Source: Bacteroidota bacterium (lineage in GTDB: Bacteria > Bacteroidota > Ignavibacteria > Tepidaquicellales > Tepidaquicellaceae). Taken from it: DNA of 55,993 nt. Under the pieces are notes generated by a model. The model ran no database searches. It was not told the origin of the DNA and was given only the letters and a program-made list of their open reading frames with translations. Below are positions 27,169 to 36,131 of this stretch, in pieces; the stretch's first letter is position 1, and the number at the start of each line of letters is the position of its first letter. The stretch spans positions 1 to 55,993 of the forward strand of contig JAEYVS010000103.1 of assembly GCA_023429265.1 (NCBI GenBank). Reading direction: 5' to 3'. Both the position numbers and the translations under genes were made by a program.

Positions 27169-29010
27169 CTACTTAAGAAGTACCATTTTCTTTGTTTCTC
27201 TAAAATCACTTGTGGACAGGGTGTAGAAATACACTCCTGAAGAAAGATTCCTGGAATCAAAGCTTATATTATGAATTCCTGATTGAATATTTCCGTTTAC
27301 AAGTGTGGCCACCTCTAATCCGGCTGAGTTATATACTTTTAATGTTACGAAATCTCTTTGGGGAACATTAAAAGTAATTGTTGTAGATGGATTAAATGGA
27401 TTTGGATAATTCTGAAGTAATACATAAGCTTCAGGATTTGAAATCGTATTGTTGTTAATATTTGTCGTCGCCATAGTTATTTTCCTATATGTCTGGAAAT
27501 TATGTGATGGCGGAGCGGTTGGAGATGTTCCGTTAAACATAGTCGGTCCATCACCTACATCTTTCATATAAACTAAATTGAGTTCATATGTATTTGCATC
27601 CGTTCCTTTATTCCAAAGTGAAATAGAAGGGAAACCTTCATCAATTGTCGGAGTTTCTGTGATCCTTACGGGTGCTGACCAGCTTGTTCCTGCGTCAGTC
27701 GAATATTGATAAAAAACATCTCTGGTATTAAATCCGTTCATACCTGAATCCTGGGTAACAACATCATATGAGACATACAATACATTGTTATCTTCTGACC
27801 ATCCAAATTTTGGATGATCTACTGCCATTTGAAATGCCCAGGGTTTGAAAAATGTTCTTGCCATCATTGGCAGATTTACTGTATCTGCAATTACAGTCGT
27901 GGATGTTACAGTATTTCCTGTACCCCTGATTAAGAATAATCTTGTTTTTGCAAAAAGACCATCTGCTGTTCCGCTGGCTACCCAATACCAATCATCGGTA
28001 CCCTGTCTAAAAGTAAGATCATGTCCTCCAACTATTGCTACTGTATCCTGGTCTCCATTTTCTAAGAAAGGAGTAAATATATCAAATGCAGGTCCTAATG
28101 TCTGAGCATTATCGGTGGAAATTCTCATCCTAACTATTGGGTTCTCCAGTACATCTGTTTCAGTTTCAGGATTAGCGATCATTCCAACAGTTCCGTTGCC
28201 ATTGTTGGCTACATTAAATCCCATATTACTAAATGCTACCCCGCCTGCATATGGGGGGGTTGCAACCCATAATACATTTTGAGGACCTACAGTTGTACCA
28301 TTCCATATAGAATAAAATACCGTATCGTTTTGTGCGGAAGTTGCTGACTGAGGACGCGACACTATAACAATATTTCCATTACTTAATACTGACATTTGTG
28401 GCCATATTGAAACCCCCGGCTGTGTAAATTCAGTAAATGAGCCCAACTGTGCAAATGCATCCATATATAGTTGGACTGAAAGTGGATTTCCCACAGGCTG
28501 ATTGTGATTACTGATCGCTGCAACCCTGTCACCCGTACCCGGTGCCAACTGCATTACAGCAAAGCCAGATCTGATCAGAGGCACATCTGTTACATAGGAC
28601 CAGGTAGCTCCCCCATCGGAAGAAATACCATATTCTGTTCTTCTCGTAGTTGCTCCCGTTGGATCTGTTTCGTCTGCCTGCACATCAATTGCATGAAGTA
28701 ACATTGGATTTCCCGGATCAACCTGTATGTAGTGATTTGATTCACCATTGGTTTTATAATCACCCCATCCATCGAGACCTGTCAGAATTTCCGGACCTAT
28801 AATCACATCACCGGTCCTGAATCCGGGTGCTAAAACAAAGGGAGGAAGTATTGGTGAATTATTTAATGGAGCAAGTGAATTTGTAACTGCTCCAAAATCA
28901 TCTAATTTTCTAATAGGGGTTGTACTTGATCTGTCACTTTGAGAATACAGGTCCTGTACCGACATTCCCATAATGCAGAATACTAAACTCAGTAAAAAGA
29001 TTTTTTTCAT
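27169..29010 (-). CDS. Secreted propeller-like protein with T9SS sorting domain (paralogue 2)
   Basis: A 613-residue exported protein with a signal peptide (ending LYSQ). The central region has BNR/Asp-box units (SSDGGATWSY, STDAGTSWSA) typical of sialidase-like beta propellers, but no catalytic set of a sialidase is evident. The C-terminal 85 residues form the sorting domain (LQNYPNPFNPSTTITFNVP through KKMVLLK). It shares block order with the neighbouring paralogues but is the most divergent of the three. It has its own promoter and terminator, so it is a single-gene unit. Confidence 0.85.
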   Translation of the reverse strand: MKKIFLLSLVFCIMGMSVQDLYSQSDRSSTTPIRKLDDFGAVTNSLAPLNNSPILPPFVLAPGFRTGDVIIGPEILTGLDGWGDYKTNGESNHYIQVDPGNPMLLHAIDVQADETDPTGATTRRTEYGISSDGGATWSYVTDVPLIRSGFAVMQLAPGTGDRVAAISNHNQPVGNPLSVQLYMDAFAQLGSFTEFTQPGVSIWPQMSVLSNGNIVIVSRPQSATSAQNDTVFYSIWNGTTVGPQNVLWVATPPYAGGVAFSNMGFNVANNGNGTVGMIANPETETDVLENPIVRMRISTDNAQTLGPAFDIFTPFLENGDQDTVAIVGGHDLTFRQGTDDWYWVASGTADGLFAKTRLFLIRGTGNTVTSTTVIADTVNLPMMARTFFKPWAFQMAVDHPKFGWSEDNNVLYVSYDVVTQDSGMNGFNTRDVFYQYSTDAGTSWSAPVRITETPTIDEGFPSISLWNKGTDANTYELNLVYMKDVGDGPTMFNGTSPTAPPSHNFQTYRKITMATTNINNNTISNPEAYVLLQNYPNPFNPSTTITFNVPQRDFVTLKVYNSAGLEVATLVNGNIQSGIHNISFDSRNLSSGVYFYTLSTSDFRETKKMVLLK

Positions 29011-29042
29011 AATTTAATTTTAATGGTTATGTAATCTAACGT

Positions 29043-29071
29043 AATATAATTTAAAGAATTAAGCTTTTCAA
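29043..29071 (-). promoter_or_regulatory. Promoter of secreted paralogue 2
   Basis: TTGAAA (29066-29071) and TATATT (29043-29048) are 17 bases apart on the minus strand. Both this and the promoter at 26976-27004 begin CTATATTGA, so the two upstream regions may be homologous as well as the genes. Confidence 0.65.
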
Positions 29072-29104
29072 TATAGATTAGCTTTTTAATAGCAATAATG
29101 CAGA

Positions 29105-30955
29105 TTACTTAAGTATTATCATTTTTTTTGATAAAATACCGTTATCAGATACTATTGAATAAAAATACACCCCGGAATTAAGGCTTTCTGAGTTAAAGTT
29201 AAAGTTATATTCTCCCGGAGAATAAATTACATTCTCAATCAGATCTTTTACTTTTCTACCACTCACATCATACAGTACAAGAGAAATATTTGTTCTTTCA
29301 TTTACCGAAAATCTTATGTTTGTTTCCGGGTTAAATGGATTAGGATAATTCTGATAGAGATAAAATTGTTCAGGCAAATTTCCCGAAACCTGAGAAACCA
29401 GTAAAGGCTTTTCGATCTCAACCCTTGCAAACATTTGTTCGGCAAGTGATTTTCCATTCGCTTGACCGCTGGGATATGAGCCCGGGATATTATCAGACTG
29501 CATAATTAGATTTACAAAGTACTTAGATGAATTCTGATCGTTTGTCGGTGAAATACTTACATATGTCCAGTCCTTTCGTGGTGAAACTCCATTTACCATT
29601 ACAGGACTTTTCCAGGATGTTCCGCCGTCCGCTGATGCTGTAAGAAAAATATTATTAAATGAAGTAGCTTCAAAAGTTCCTGCAAGTACACTGTCGGCAA
29701 CAAGAAATGCGGCAAACAACACGGAACCATCATCAGACTTTCCAATCACAGGCCGGCATATTCCTGTCAGAAGATCATTTGTCCCCTGGTGAGGATGATA
29801 TGGAACATCAAGTGAATCAACTATTATCTTACTTTTATGGGGATCAGTACCGGGCAGAGAAGGTGACCAAAATCTGATATTGGATGCTATTGCAGGAAAA
29901 AATCCAACACCAAACTGCTGAAACACTGTTTCAAAAACAACTCTGGGCTGATCATTTGAATATATTATTGAGATTCCTCTGAATGCTCCCATACTATCTG
30001 CATTTGGAGATGTAAGGTCCGCATCGAAAATTTTCAGCAGATTGGAAAATGTAACACCCTGGTCTGTGGATTCCATAAAATATACATCACCGATATCTGC
30101 AGGAAATTTTATATCATTATTTACAAATGCTACTCCGATCTTGCCGCTCTCAGAACGCGCTATGGAATAACATTCGTCATTTCTAGCACGCATAAATTTC
30201 CAGGAGCCAAAACTTGCAGGAGAAAAATTTGTGCAATAATTATAATATGCTGAGTCGGATTCATTCCCTGCGGACAGCAATGAAAATTTAACGCTGCTGT
30301 TTATGCTGTCAGTTGCAACCAGTCTCGGCCACTCTACCTGACTGGTACTTCCCAGCCCGGGATCTACCGTGGAAAAGGAACCAAGCTGAGGAAATGATTC
30401 TATGTGAACAAATGTTCTGGTTACATTTGGCCCATTGACATAATGATTTGCAATAGCAATACTCCCATCGTTAAAACCTGTTACAGTTCCATAACCGCTT
30501 CTCGTATTATTTGGAAGTTCAGACCTGAATTCCCAGGAAGCTCCGAAATTACTGCTGAAATAATACCGGGTCCTTCTTAATGGAAAAGTTGGATAAACAT
30601 CCGCCATTGGGGATTCCATGTAAACAGCGTGTAAATATTGGGGATTAACCGGATCCTGCCACAGCTGAACCGGACAAGAATTGGATTGCTGGTCAAATAT
30701 ACTTGTTCCTCCGGTTGGAGAAAAATGCACATTAACAAAAAAGTCAGTACTTGAGGATGTTATGGAAAATCTTCCCAGTTTCTCGCTGTGAGTCTTTACA
30801 ACATTGGTTTTAGTAAAAGAAGAATTTTGAGAATATACAGGTTTCCCAACAAAATAATCGTCAATCCTATTAACACTATATGGCTGGATTTGGATTTGAG
30901 CCTGCAATACTATAGAAGCAAAAAACGTAACCCATATTAACAATAATTTTCCCAT
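29105..30955 (-). CDS. Secreted propeller-like protein with T9SS sorting domain (paralogue 3)
   Basis: A 616-residue exported protein with a signal peptide (ending VLQA). It aligns along its length with the gene at 25087: both have a P/T-G-G/V-T/S-S-I/V-D/Y block, LWQDPVNPQYLHAV, Asp-box units (SSNFGASWEF, SADGGTSWKS) and the block RPVIGKSDDGSVLF. The sorting domain (QNYPNPFNPETNIRFSV through KKMIILK) closes it. Its ATG is 4 nt after the stop of the 2-hydroxyacid dehydrogenase gene, so it appears to be co-transcribed with that housekeeping-type enzyme. Confidence 0.85.
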   Translation of the reverse strand: MGKLLLIWVTFFASIVLQAQIQIQPYSVNRIDDYFVGKPVYSQNSSFTKTNVVKTHSEKLGRFSITSSSTDFFVNVHFSPTGGTSIFDQQSNSCPVQLWQDPVNPQYLHAVYMESPMADVYPTFPLRRTRYYFSSNFGASWEFRSELPNNTRSGYGTVTGFNDGSIAIANHYVNGPNVTRTFVHIESFPQLGSFSTVDPGLGSTSQVEWPRLVATDSINSSVKFSLLSAGNESDSAYYNYCTNFSPASFGSWKFMRARNDECYSIARSESGKIGVAFVNNDIKFPADIGDVYFMESTDQGVTFSNLLKIFDADLTSPNADSMGAFRGISIIYSNDQPRVVFETVFQQFGVGFFPAIASNIRFWSPSLPGTDPHKSKIIVDSLDVPYHPHQGTNDLLTGICRPVIGKSDDGSVLFAAFLVADSVLAGTFEATSFNNIFLTASADGGTSWKSPVMVNGVSPRKDWTYVSISPTNDQNSSKYFVNLIMQSDNIPGSYPSGQANGKSLAEQMFARVEIEKPLLVSQVSGNLPEQFYLYQNYPNPFNPETNIRFSVNERTNISLVLYDVSGRKVKDLIENVIYSPGEYNFNFNSESLNSGVYFYSIVSDNGILSKKMIILK

Positions 30956-30959
30956 ACAC

Positions 30960-31871
30960 TCAAATCTTATAATGTTTCATTAACTTATTATAAACTTCTT
31001 CAGAAATTAACTTTTTACTTTCAGGAGTCTTCCCTGCAATGTGATTGCTTAATATTACATTATCAAGCTCAAAAAATAAAGGATTTACATCAGGTTCATC
31101 CTTAAATACATCCAGGCAGGCGAATCTGATTTTTCGAGCTTGAAGTATACCTATAAGAGCATCTTCATTCACGATTTCACCTCGCGAAGTATTTATAAAT
31201 ATGCAATCATTTTTAAGGATTGAAAGTTTCTCCGCATCCAGGAATCCCCTGTTTTTTTCTGTTAGTGGTATGTGAATAGAAACTACATCGCATTTACTTA
31301 GAATATATTTCAGGCTTTTAAAACTCACCTTTCTATTCTTTGCCAATACTTTCGGGTCGATATCATTAGCATAGATATCCATACCGAAACACTTTCCCAT
31401 TTCAGAAACTTTTTTTCCTATCGAACCGTACCCAATCACGCCAAGTTTTTTACCTCGGAGCTCACTCCGTTCATATTTTAATTCGGTAAATTTATTTTTA
31501 CGCACCAGTTTATCAGCCAATAATAAATTCTTACTTGCAGCCAGTATCATAGCAAAAGTATGCTCTGCAGCTGAAGTGCTGTTACCGGTTTTTGAGTTAA
31601 ACACCTTTATTCCTCTTTTTCTGCAATTATCGATATCAATATGATCAGTACCTTTGGAAAAGGTAGCTATCACTTTGCCTTTAAAATTATCGATGAATTC
31701 GCGGGTGATTTTTCGGGTACTTCGTATCAGAATGGCATCATAATCCCCTTTTAGAATAGACTCATTGGAAATACCCGGCTTAATGTCTAAAGTAAATCGG
31801 GAAACGGGAAGCTTTGCGAAAGAAGATATCTCAATATCGTCTGCTGCCAGTATTTTAATTTTTTTAGGCAA
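30960..31871 (-). CDS. D-isomer-specific 2-hydroxyacid dehydrogenase (SerA-like)
   Basis: A 303-residue NAD-dependent dehydrogenase. The Rossmann loop GYGSIGKK lies at 147-154. The catalytic set is Arg230 (NTSRGEIV), Glu259 (KDEPDV) and His277 (SNHIAGKT). It lacks the ACT domain of full-length phosphoglycerate dehydrogenase. Candidates are 3-phosphoglycerate, glyoxylate/hydroxypyruvate or lactate reductase activity; phosphoglycerate dehydrogenase-like is the closest guess. The start is TTG at 31871. It lies 68 nt after engB and just before a secreted-protein gene. Confidence 0.85.
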   Translation of the reverse strand: MPKKIKILAADDIEISSFAKLPVSRFTLDIKPGISNESILKGDYDAILIRSTRKITREFIDNFKGKVIATFSKGTDHIDIDNCRKRGIKVFNSKTGNSTSAAEHTFAMILAASKNLLLADKLVRKNKFTELKYERSELRGKKLGVIGYGSIGKKVSEMGKCFGMDIYANDIDPKVLAKNRKVSFKSLKYILSKCDVVSIHIPLTEKNRGFLDAEKLSILKNDCIFINTSRGEIVNEDALIGILQARKIRFACLDVFKDEPDVNPLFFELDNVILSNHIAGKTPESKKLISEEVYNKLMKHYKI

Positions 31872-31939
31872 ATGGATTGATTAAATTCTTATTTGAATTT
31901 AATCCGCTGTAATGTAAAATGAAGTGAAAATCGAGGGTG

Positions 31940-32545
31940 TTACTTTTCGGATTTATTCTGCGCCAGAGCACCGGATATGAGACTTACTATGTCATTTTTA
32001 CCTTCACCCGAAACGATCGAGAATGGAATGTAGTCTCTGCAAAGATCCTCATTATGCACTATTTTAGAAGCGCGGTAGATTTGCTTCTCCATTTTGTTTT
32101 TAGATATCTTATCCGACTTAGTAAGTACGATAGCGTAAGGAATTTCATAATACTCCAGCCAGCTAACCATCAGCTCATCGAGATATGTAGGCTCATGACG
32201 GGAATCAATCAAAACAAAAACCATATTCACATTCTCTCTTTCACTGATGTAATCTTCTACAAGTTTTCGCCATCCCGCTCTTATCTGTTCCGGTACTTTT
32301 GCATAACCGTACCCGGGAAGATCAACAAGGTAATATTCTTCATTTATGAGAAAATAATTCAACTGCCTTGTCTTGCCTGGAGCAGAACCTACTTTAGCGA
32401 GGGATTTCTTACTGCAGATTGTATTTATGAGAGATGACTTACCTACATTTGACCTTCCAACAAAAACAAACTCGGAAAGTACCGATGAAGGTAAATTCCT
32501 AAGGTCGTATATACTTTTTATAAACTCTGCTGATTTTATCTTCAT
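31940..32545 (-). CDS. engB: Ribosome biogenesis GTPase EngB/YsxC
   Basis: A 201-residue GTPase needed for large-subunit assembly. The G1 loop GRSNVGKSS (30-38), the switch region PGKTRQLNYF, G3 DLPGYGYA (75-82) and G4 TKSD (142-145) match EngB (YihA/YsxC). It is the first gene after the ribosomal protein operon terminator, on the same strand. AGGGG lies 10 nt upstream of the ATG. Confidence 0.96.
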   Translation of the reverse strand: MKIKSAEFIKSIYDLRNLPSSVLSEFVFVGRSNVGKSSLINTICSKKSLAKVGSAPGKTRQLNYFLINEEYYLVDLPGYGYAKVPEQIRAGWRKLVEDYISERENVNMVFVLIDSRHEPTYLDELMVSWLEYYEIPYAIVLTKSDKISKNKMEKQIYRASKIVHNEDLCRDYIPFSIVSGEGKNDIVSLISGALAQNKSEK

Positions 32546-32560
32546 TCTCTATGTTCCCCT

Positions 32561-32630
32561 TAAAAATAAAAAGTCCTTAACTTCATATTCATATTATGTC
32601 ATTCGTACATTAATAAGCAGTTAAGGACTA
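32561..32630 (-). terminator. Terminator of the ribosomal protein operon
   Basis: AGTTAAGGACT (32619-32629) and AGTCCTTAACT (32572-32582) pair as an 11-bp stem around a long AT-rich loop of 36 nt. On the minus strand TTTTTATTTTT follows. It lies about 30 nt after the rplQ stop and just before engB. The long loop is unusual for an intrinsic terminator. Confidence 0.65.
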
Positions 32631-32658
32631 CAAAATTATTTATCTAAAATACCATTCT

Positions 32659-33210
32659 TTAAGCTTCACTTGAAGCTTTCTTCGTTTTCTTTGGCTCTTT
32701 TTTAGTTTCTTTTTTCTTGGCTTCTTTTTTCTTAGCCTTTGGTTCGTCGGTGGTTTCCTTGTCCGCTTTTCTGCCCTTCTTCTTTGAATCTGCAGTATCA
32801 TCTACAGCTTCTTCTTTCTGCTGCACATAATTAAAATCTACAAATTCTATAATAGCAGTATCAGCGCCGTCACCGGGTCTGTGACCGGTTTTCAAAACGC
32901 GGGTATAACCACCCGGTCTGTCTGCGTACTTAGGTCCGATCTCGTCAAACAATTTCTTTACCGCAGCATCATCTTTCAAAAAGCTCTTTGCAACTCTACG
33001 CAAATGTACTTTTTGCTCCGAAACCGAAGAAGCATTTGCTTTTCTGGCTTTAGTTACCAGAGGCTCGATATACAATCGCAGCTCTTTTGCCTTGGCAAGA
33101 GTTGTTTTGATTCTGTCATGCTTGATTAAATTGACAGATAAGTTCGACATCATCGCCTTCTTGTGGCTCGCCGTTCTGCTGAATTTTCTTCCTTTGGTCC
33201 TGTGTTCCAT
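32659..33210 (-). CDS. rplQ: 50S ribosomal protein L17 with long basic tail
   Basis: L17 contacts 23S rRNA near the exit tunnel. Residues 1 to about 128 are the conserved core (MEHRTKGRKFSRTASHKKAM, then HRPGDGADTAIIEFVD). Residues 129-183 form a K/E/A-rich, probably disordered tail absent from the E. coli protein. It is the last gene of the operon, 26 nt after rpoA. Confidence 0.97.
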   Translation of the reverse strand: MEHRTKGRKFSRTASHKKAMMSNLSVNLIKHDRIKTTLAKAKELRLYIEPLVTKARKANASSVSEQKVHLRRVAKSFLKDDAAVKKLFDEIGPKYADRPGGYTRVLKTGHRPGDGADTAIIEFVDFNYVQQKEEAVDDTADSKKKGRKADKETTDEPKAKKKEAKKKETKKEPKKTKKASSEA

Positions 33211-33236
33211 TATCTATAAAAAAGAATAATTTAATA

Positions 33237-34232
33237 TTAAGTGGTTTCTTCGTTCAGATACTTGTCTACATCCATCCCAAAGTGAAGGTTAAAGCTTTCA
33301 ACTAGCTCACCCAGCTCTGCAAGGGACTTTCTTCCGAAATTCCTGTAGTGAAGCATCTCTGATTCGTTTTTTCTTACCAGGTCCGCGATTGTTTTGATAT
33401 TTGCTGACCTTAAGCAGTTTTGTGATCTGACAGACAGATCCAGTTCATCGACAGGCATCAGCAATATTTTCTTTACCATCTCGTCTTGTTCATCTTTCTC
33501 TTCCTTTACCGGCTCTGCCTGCTCAACTGTATCAGGCTGTAACCCCATAAATAGACCTACGTGCTGACTGAGGATTCTTGCGGCTGAAACTAATGCCTCC
33601 TCAGGATTTATAGAGCCGTCAGTGTGTATCTCAAGTGTAAGTTTCTCATAATCTGTCTTCTGACCTACCCTGGTATTTTCTATAAGGTAATTAACCTTTG
33701 CAACAGGAGTAAAAATTGAATCGATGCTGATAAATCCTAAAGGAAGTTCGGTCTTTTTATTCTCGTCAGATGGTACATATCCTACACCCTGACCGAGCCT
33801 AAATTCAATATCAAGATTTGCATCTTTATTCAATGTCGCGATATACTGATCCGGATTCAATACTTCAAAATCGGCAGTACCACTCTGAATATCCTTTGCT
33901 GTAAACTTCTTTGGTCCTTTGATATTTAATTCTATCTTTGAACCCTTCCCTGTTATCTCTTTAAATCTTACTTCTTTCAGATTTAATATAATTTCTGAAA
34001 GATCTTCGACAACACCTTTTATTGTTGTGAATTCGTGGGGAGCGTCGTTTACCTTTATAGCTGTTATTGCTGTTCCTGGCAATGAGGATATAAGTACCCT
34101 CCTTAATGAATTACCAATAGTAACGCCGTATCCTCTCTCCAGAGGCTGAATTATAAATTTTCCGTACGTATCAGAATATGTCGCTTCTTCTCTTACAACG
34201 TTCTCCGGCATTTGAATGTGAAATATCTTCAT
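33237..34232 (-). CDS. rpoA: RNA polymerase alpha subunit
   Basis: The alpha subunit nucleates RNA polymerase assembly. The 331 residues include the N-terminal dimerisation and beta-contacting domain (YGVTIGNSLRRVLISSLPGTA near 35-55), a charged linker (about 235-250) and the C-terminal domain (SVRSQNCLRSANIKTIADL, then YRNFGRKSLAELGE) that binds UP elements and activators. It stands between rpsD and rplQ as in the alpha operon. Confidence 0.98.
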   Translation of the reverse strand: MKIFHIQMPENVVREEATYSDTYGKFIIQPLERGYGVTIGNSLRRVLISSLPGTAITAIKVNDAPHEFTTIKGVVEDLSEIILNLKEVRFKEITGKGSKIELNIKGPKKFTAKDIQSGTADFEVLNPDQYIATLNKDANLDIEFRLGQGVGYVPSDENKKTELPLGFISIDSIFTPVAKVNYLIENTRVGQKTDYEKLTLEIHTDGSINPEEALVSAARILSQHVGLFMGLQPDTVEQAEPVKEEKDEQDEMVKKILLMPVDELDLSVRSQNCLRSANIKTIADLVRKNESEMLHYRNFGRKSLAELGELVESFNLHFGMDVDKYLNEETT

Positions 34233-34274
34233 AGTCCGCCTAAAATGATTTAATTTTATTAAAAACCTATGTTA

Positions 34275-34904
34275 CTATTTAGAGTAAAGCTCAACTATCA
34301 GCTGCTCGTTTCCAATAAACGGCACTTCTTCTCTCTCCGGATCCTTTAAATAGGTACCCGTCATAGTAGCTTTATCCAGCGAAAGCCATGGCATCATCAT
34401 ATTATCCTTCATTCTCTTCATTGAATCATGGAATACGGGAAGTTTCTTGCTTTTCTCTCTGATCTTAATCACATCACCTGACTTCAAATGATATGAAGAC
34501 CTGTCGACGATTTTATCATTCACAGTCAAATGTCTGTGAAGAATGATCTGTCTTGCAGCCTTTCTGGATGGTGCCAGTCCAAGCCTGTATAATGTATTAT
34601 CCAGTCTGCTTTCCAGTATTGAAACAAGATTGTTACCGGTTACACCTTTTTGCCTGGATGCTTCCTTAAAATAGTTTCTGAATTGCTTTTCCAGCAGTCC
34701 GTAAGTCTTTCTTACTTTTTGCTTTTCTCTCAGCTGAACTGCGTAGTCGGTCATTCTCGACCTTCTTGAGAGTCCGTGTTGTCCCGGAGGATAGTTCTTC
34801 TTTTCTATAGGGCACTTATCTGTAAAACACTTTGTACCTTTTAGAAATAATTTCTGCCTTTCTCTGCGGCATAGTTTACAACTCGCATCTGTATATCTTG
34901 CCAT
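34275..34904 (-). CDS. rpsD: 30S ribosomal protein S4 (zinc-binding type)
   Basis: S4 is a primary 16S rRNA binder and part of the mRNA entry site. At 209 residues it is standard. The N-terminus has four cysteines (9, 12, 26, 31) of the zinc-containing C+ form. The S4 RNA-binding domain (RLDNTLYRLGLAPSRKAARQ) lies at about 100-160. In many bacteria S4 represses the alpha operon by binding its mRNA; no such site was identified here. Confidence 0.98.
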   Translation of the reverse strand: MARYTDASCKLCRRERQKLFLKGTKCFTDKCPIEKKNYPPGQHGLSRRSRMTDYAVQLREKQKVRKTYGLLEKQFRNYFKEASRQKGVTGNNLVSILESRLDNTLYRLGLAPSRKAARQIILHRHLTVNDKIVDRSSYHLKSGDVIKIREKSKKLPVFHDSMKRMKDNMMMPWLSLDKATMTGTYLKDPEREEVPFIGNEQLIVELYSK

Positions 34905-34936
34905 TTAATGCAATTAAATTTGATTACAATTATATA

Positions 34937-35323
34937 TTAAACTCTTCTTCTTTTAGGAGGTCTGCATCCATTATGCGGAAGCGGAGTGATATCCTTTATA
35001 GAAGTTATCTCAAGACCGTTGGTATTCAATGAACGGACTGCGGCATCCCTTCCGGAACCTACACCCTTAATGAATACTTCGACCTTTCTTAGTCCGAGAT
35101 CGAAAGCCTCTTTCGCCGCAGACTCAGCCGCTACCTGCGCTGCAAATGGAGTACTTTTCTTGGATCCTTTAAATCCCATCTTACCTGAGGATGCCCATGA
35201 TATAGTATTACCATAAAGATCGGTAAGTGTTACTATTACATTGTTAAAGGTAGCCTTGATGTGAGCCACACCGCTGGAATCTACCTGGATCTTCTTTTTA
35301 TTCTTTTTAAATGTCTTTGCCAA
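34937..35323 (-). CDS. rpsK: 30S ribosomal protein S11
   Basis: S11 lies in the platform of the small subunit, near the E-site mRNA. The 128 residues contain HIKATFNNVIVTLTD and the conserved C-terminal block ITPLPHNGCRPPKRRRV. It is between rpsM (27 nt) and rpsD (32 nt), the normal alpha-operon order. Confidence 0.98.
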   Translation of the reverse strand: MAKTFKKNKKKIQVDSSGVAHIKATFNNVIVTLTDLYGNTISWASSGKMGFKGSKKSTPFAAQVAAESAAKEAFDLGLRKVEVFIKGVGSGRDAAVRSLNTNGLEITSIKDITPLPHNGCRPPKRRRV

Positions 35324-35350
35324 TGTATGTAATTTTTTCTTTAAACTTTA

Positions 35351-35734
35351 TTATTTCTTAGCTGCTGCTTTCTTTTTACCGGCAACAGTTTTCCTCTTAC
35401 CTTTTCTGGTACGGGAGTTGGTCCTGGTCCTCTGACCTCTTACAGGAAGACCTTTTCTGTGTCTTTTGCCCCTGTAGGTGCCGATTTCCATCAGACGCTT
35501 GATGTTCATCTGGATTTCTGACCTCAGTGCGCCTTCAACTTTTATCTCTGCGTCGATTGCAGAACGTATCTCGTTTACTTCCTCATCTGAAAGATCTGAT
35601 ACCTTCCTGCTCTCATCGATGCCTACTTTGCTTAGAATTTTTTCAGCTGTGCTTCTGCCGATACCAAAAATGGAAGTAAGACCGATCACGATCCTCTTAT
35701 TCTTTGGTAAATCTATTCCTGAAATTCTTGCCAA
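35351..35734 (-). CDS. rpsM: 30S ribosomal protein S13
   Basis: S13 sits in the head of the small subunit and bridges to the large subunit. The 127 residues start ARISGIDLPKNKRIVIGLT and include the helix-two-turn-helix and the basic motif RGKRHRKGLPVRGQRTRTNSR. The C-terminus has a short extra lysine/alanine tail (KKKAAAKK). It follows rpmJ and precedes rpsK. Confidence 0.98.
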   Translation of the reverse strand: MARISGIDLPKNKRIVIGLTSIFGIGRSTAEKILSKVGIDESRKVSDLSDEEVNEIRSAIDAEIKVEGALRSEIQMNIKRLMEIGTYRGKRHRKGLPVRGQRTRTNSRTRKGKRKTVAGKKKAAAKK

Positions 35735-35759
35735 TGTATATTAATTTATTGTTTTAAAA

Positions 35760-35873
35760 TTATCCTTGTCGTTGTTTGTGCTTTGGGTTTGGACATATCA
35801 CGCGTACCACACCGTTCCTCTTGATGATCTTACATTTAACGCACATCTTTTTTACCGAGCTTCTTACTTTCAT
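35760..35873 (-). CDS. rpmJ: 50S ribosomal protein L36 (zinc-binding type)
   Basis: A 37-residue protein read from the ATG at 35873. It starts MKVRSSVKKMCVKCK and ends PNPKHKQRQG, with zinc ligands Cys11, Cys14, Cys27 and His32 of the C+ form of L36. It is located between infA (20 nt) and rpsM (25 nt), the expected place. Confidence 0.97.
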   Translation of the reverse strand: MKVRSSVKKMCVKCKIIKRNGVVRVICPNPKHKQRQG

Positions 35874-35893
35874 GGCTTTGTAATATTTAAAAG

Positions 35894-36112
35894 TTATTTA
35901 TATCTGTAAGTTATACGGCCCTTCGTCAGATCGTATGGTGAAAGTTCGACCGTTACCTTATCACCTTGCAATATCCTGATAAAATTCATCCTCATCTTTC
36001 CGGAAATATGAGCCAGAACCTCGTGACCATTTTCAAGTTTCACCCTGAAGGTCGTGTTTGGCAGAATTTCCGAAATAACACCGTCTACTTTTATCAAGTC
36101 CTGTTTGGACAT
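35894..36112 (-). CDS. infA: Translation initiation factor IF-1
   Basis: IF-1 occupies the A site during initiation. The 72-residue OB-fold protein has the standard length, with VDGVISEILPNTTFRVKL and the C-terminus SPYDLTKGRITYRYK. It is positioned between map (19 nt) and rpmJ, as in many Bacteroidota and Firmicutes. Confidence 0.98.
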   Translation of the reverse strand: MSKQDLIKVDGVISEILPNTTFRVKLENGHEVLAHISGKMRMNFIRILQGDKVTVELSPYDLTKGRITYRYK

Positions 36113-36131
36113 CTATACTAAATTACTCCTG

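Noticed and set aside
25087..30955. True sialidases
   Set aside because: Asp-box repeats are present, but the arginine triad and other catalytic residues of sialidases could not be located, so only a propeller-like fold is claimed.
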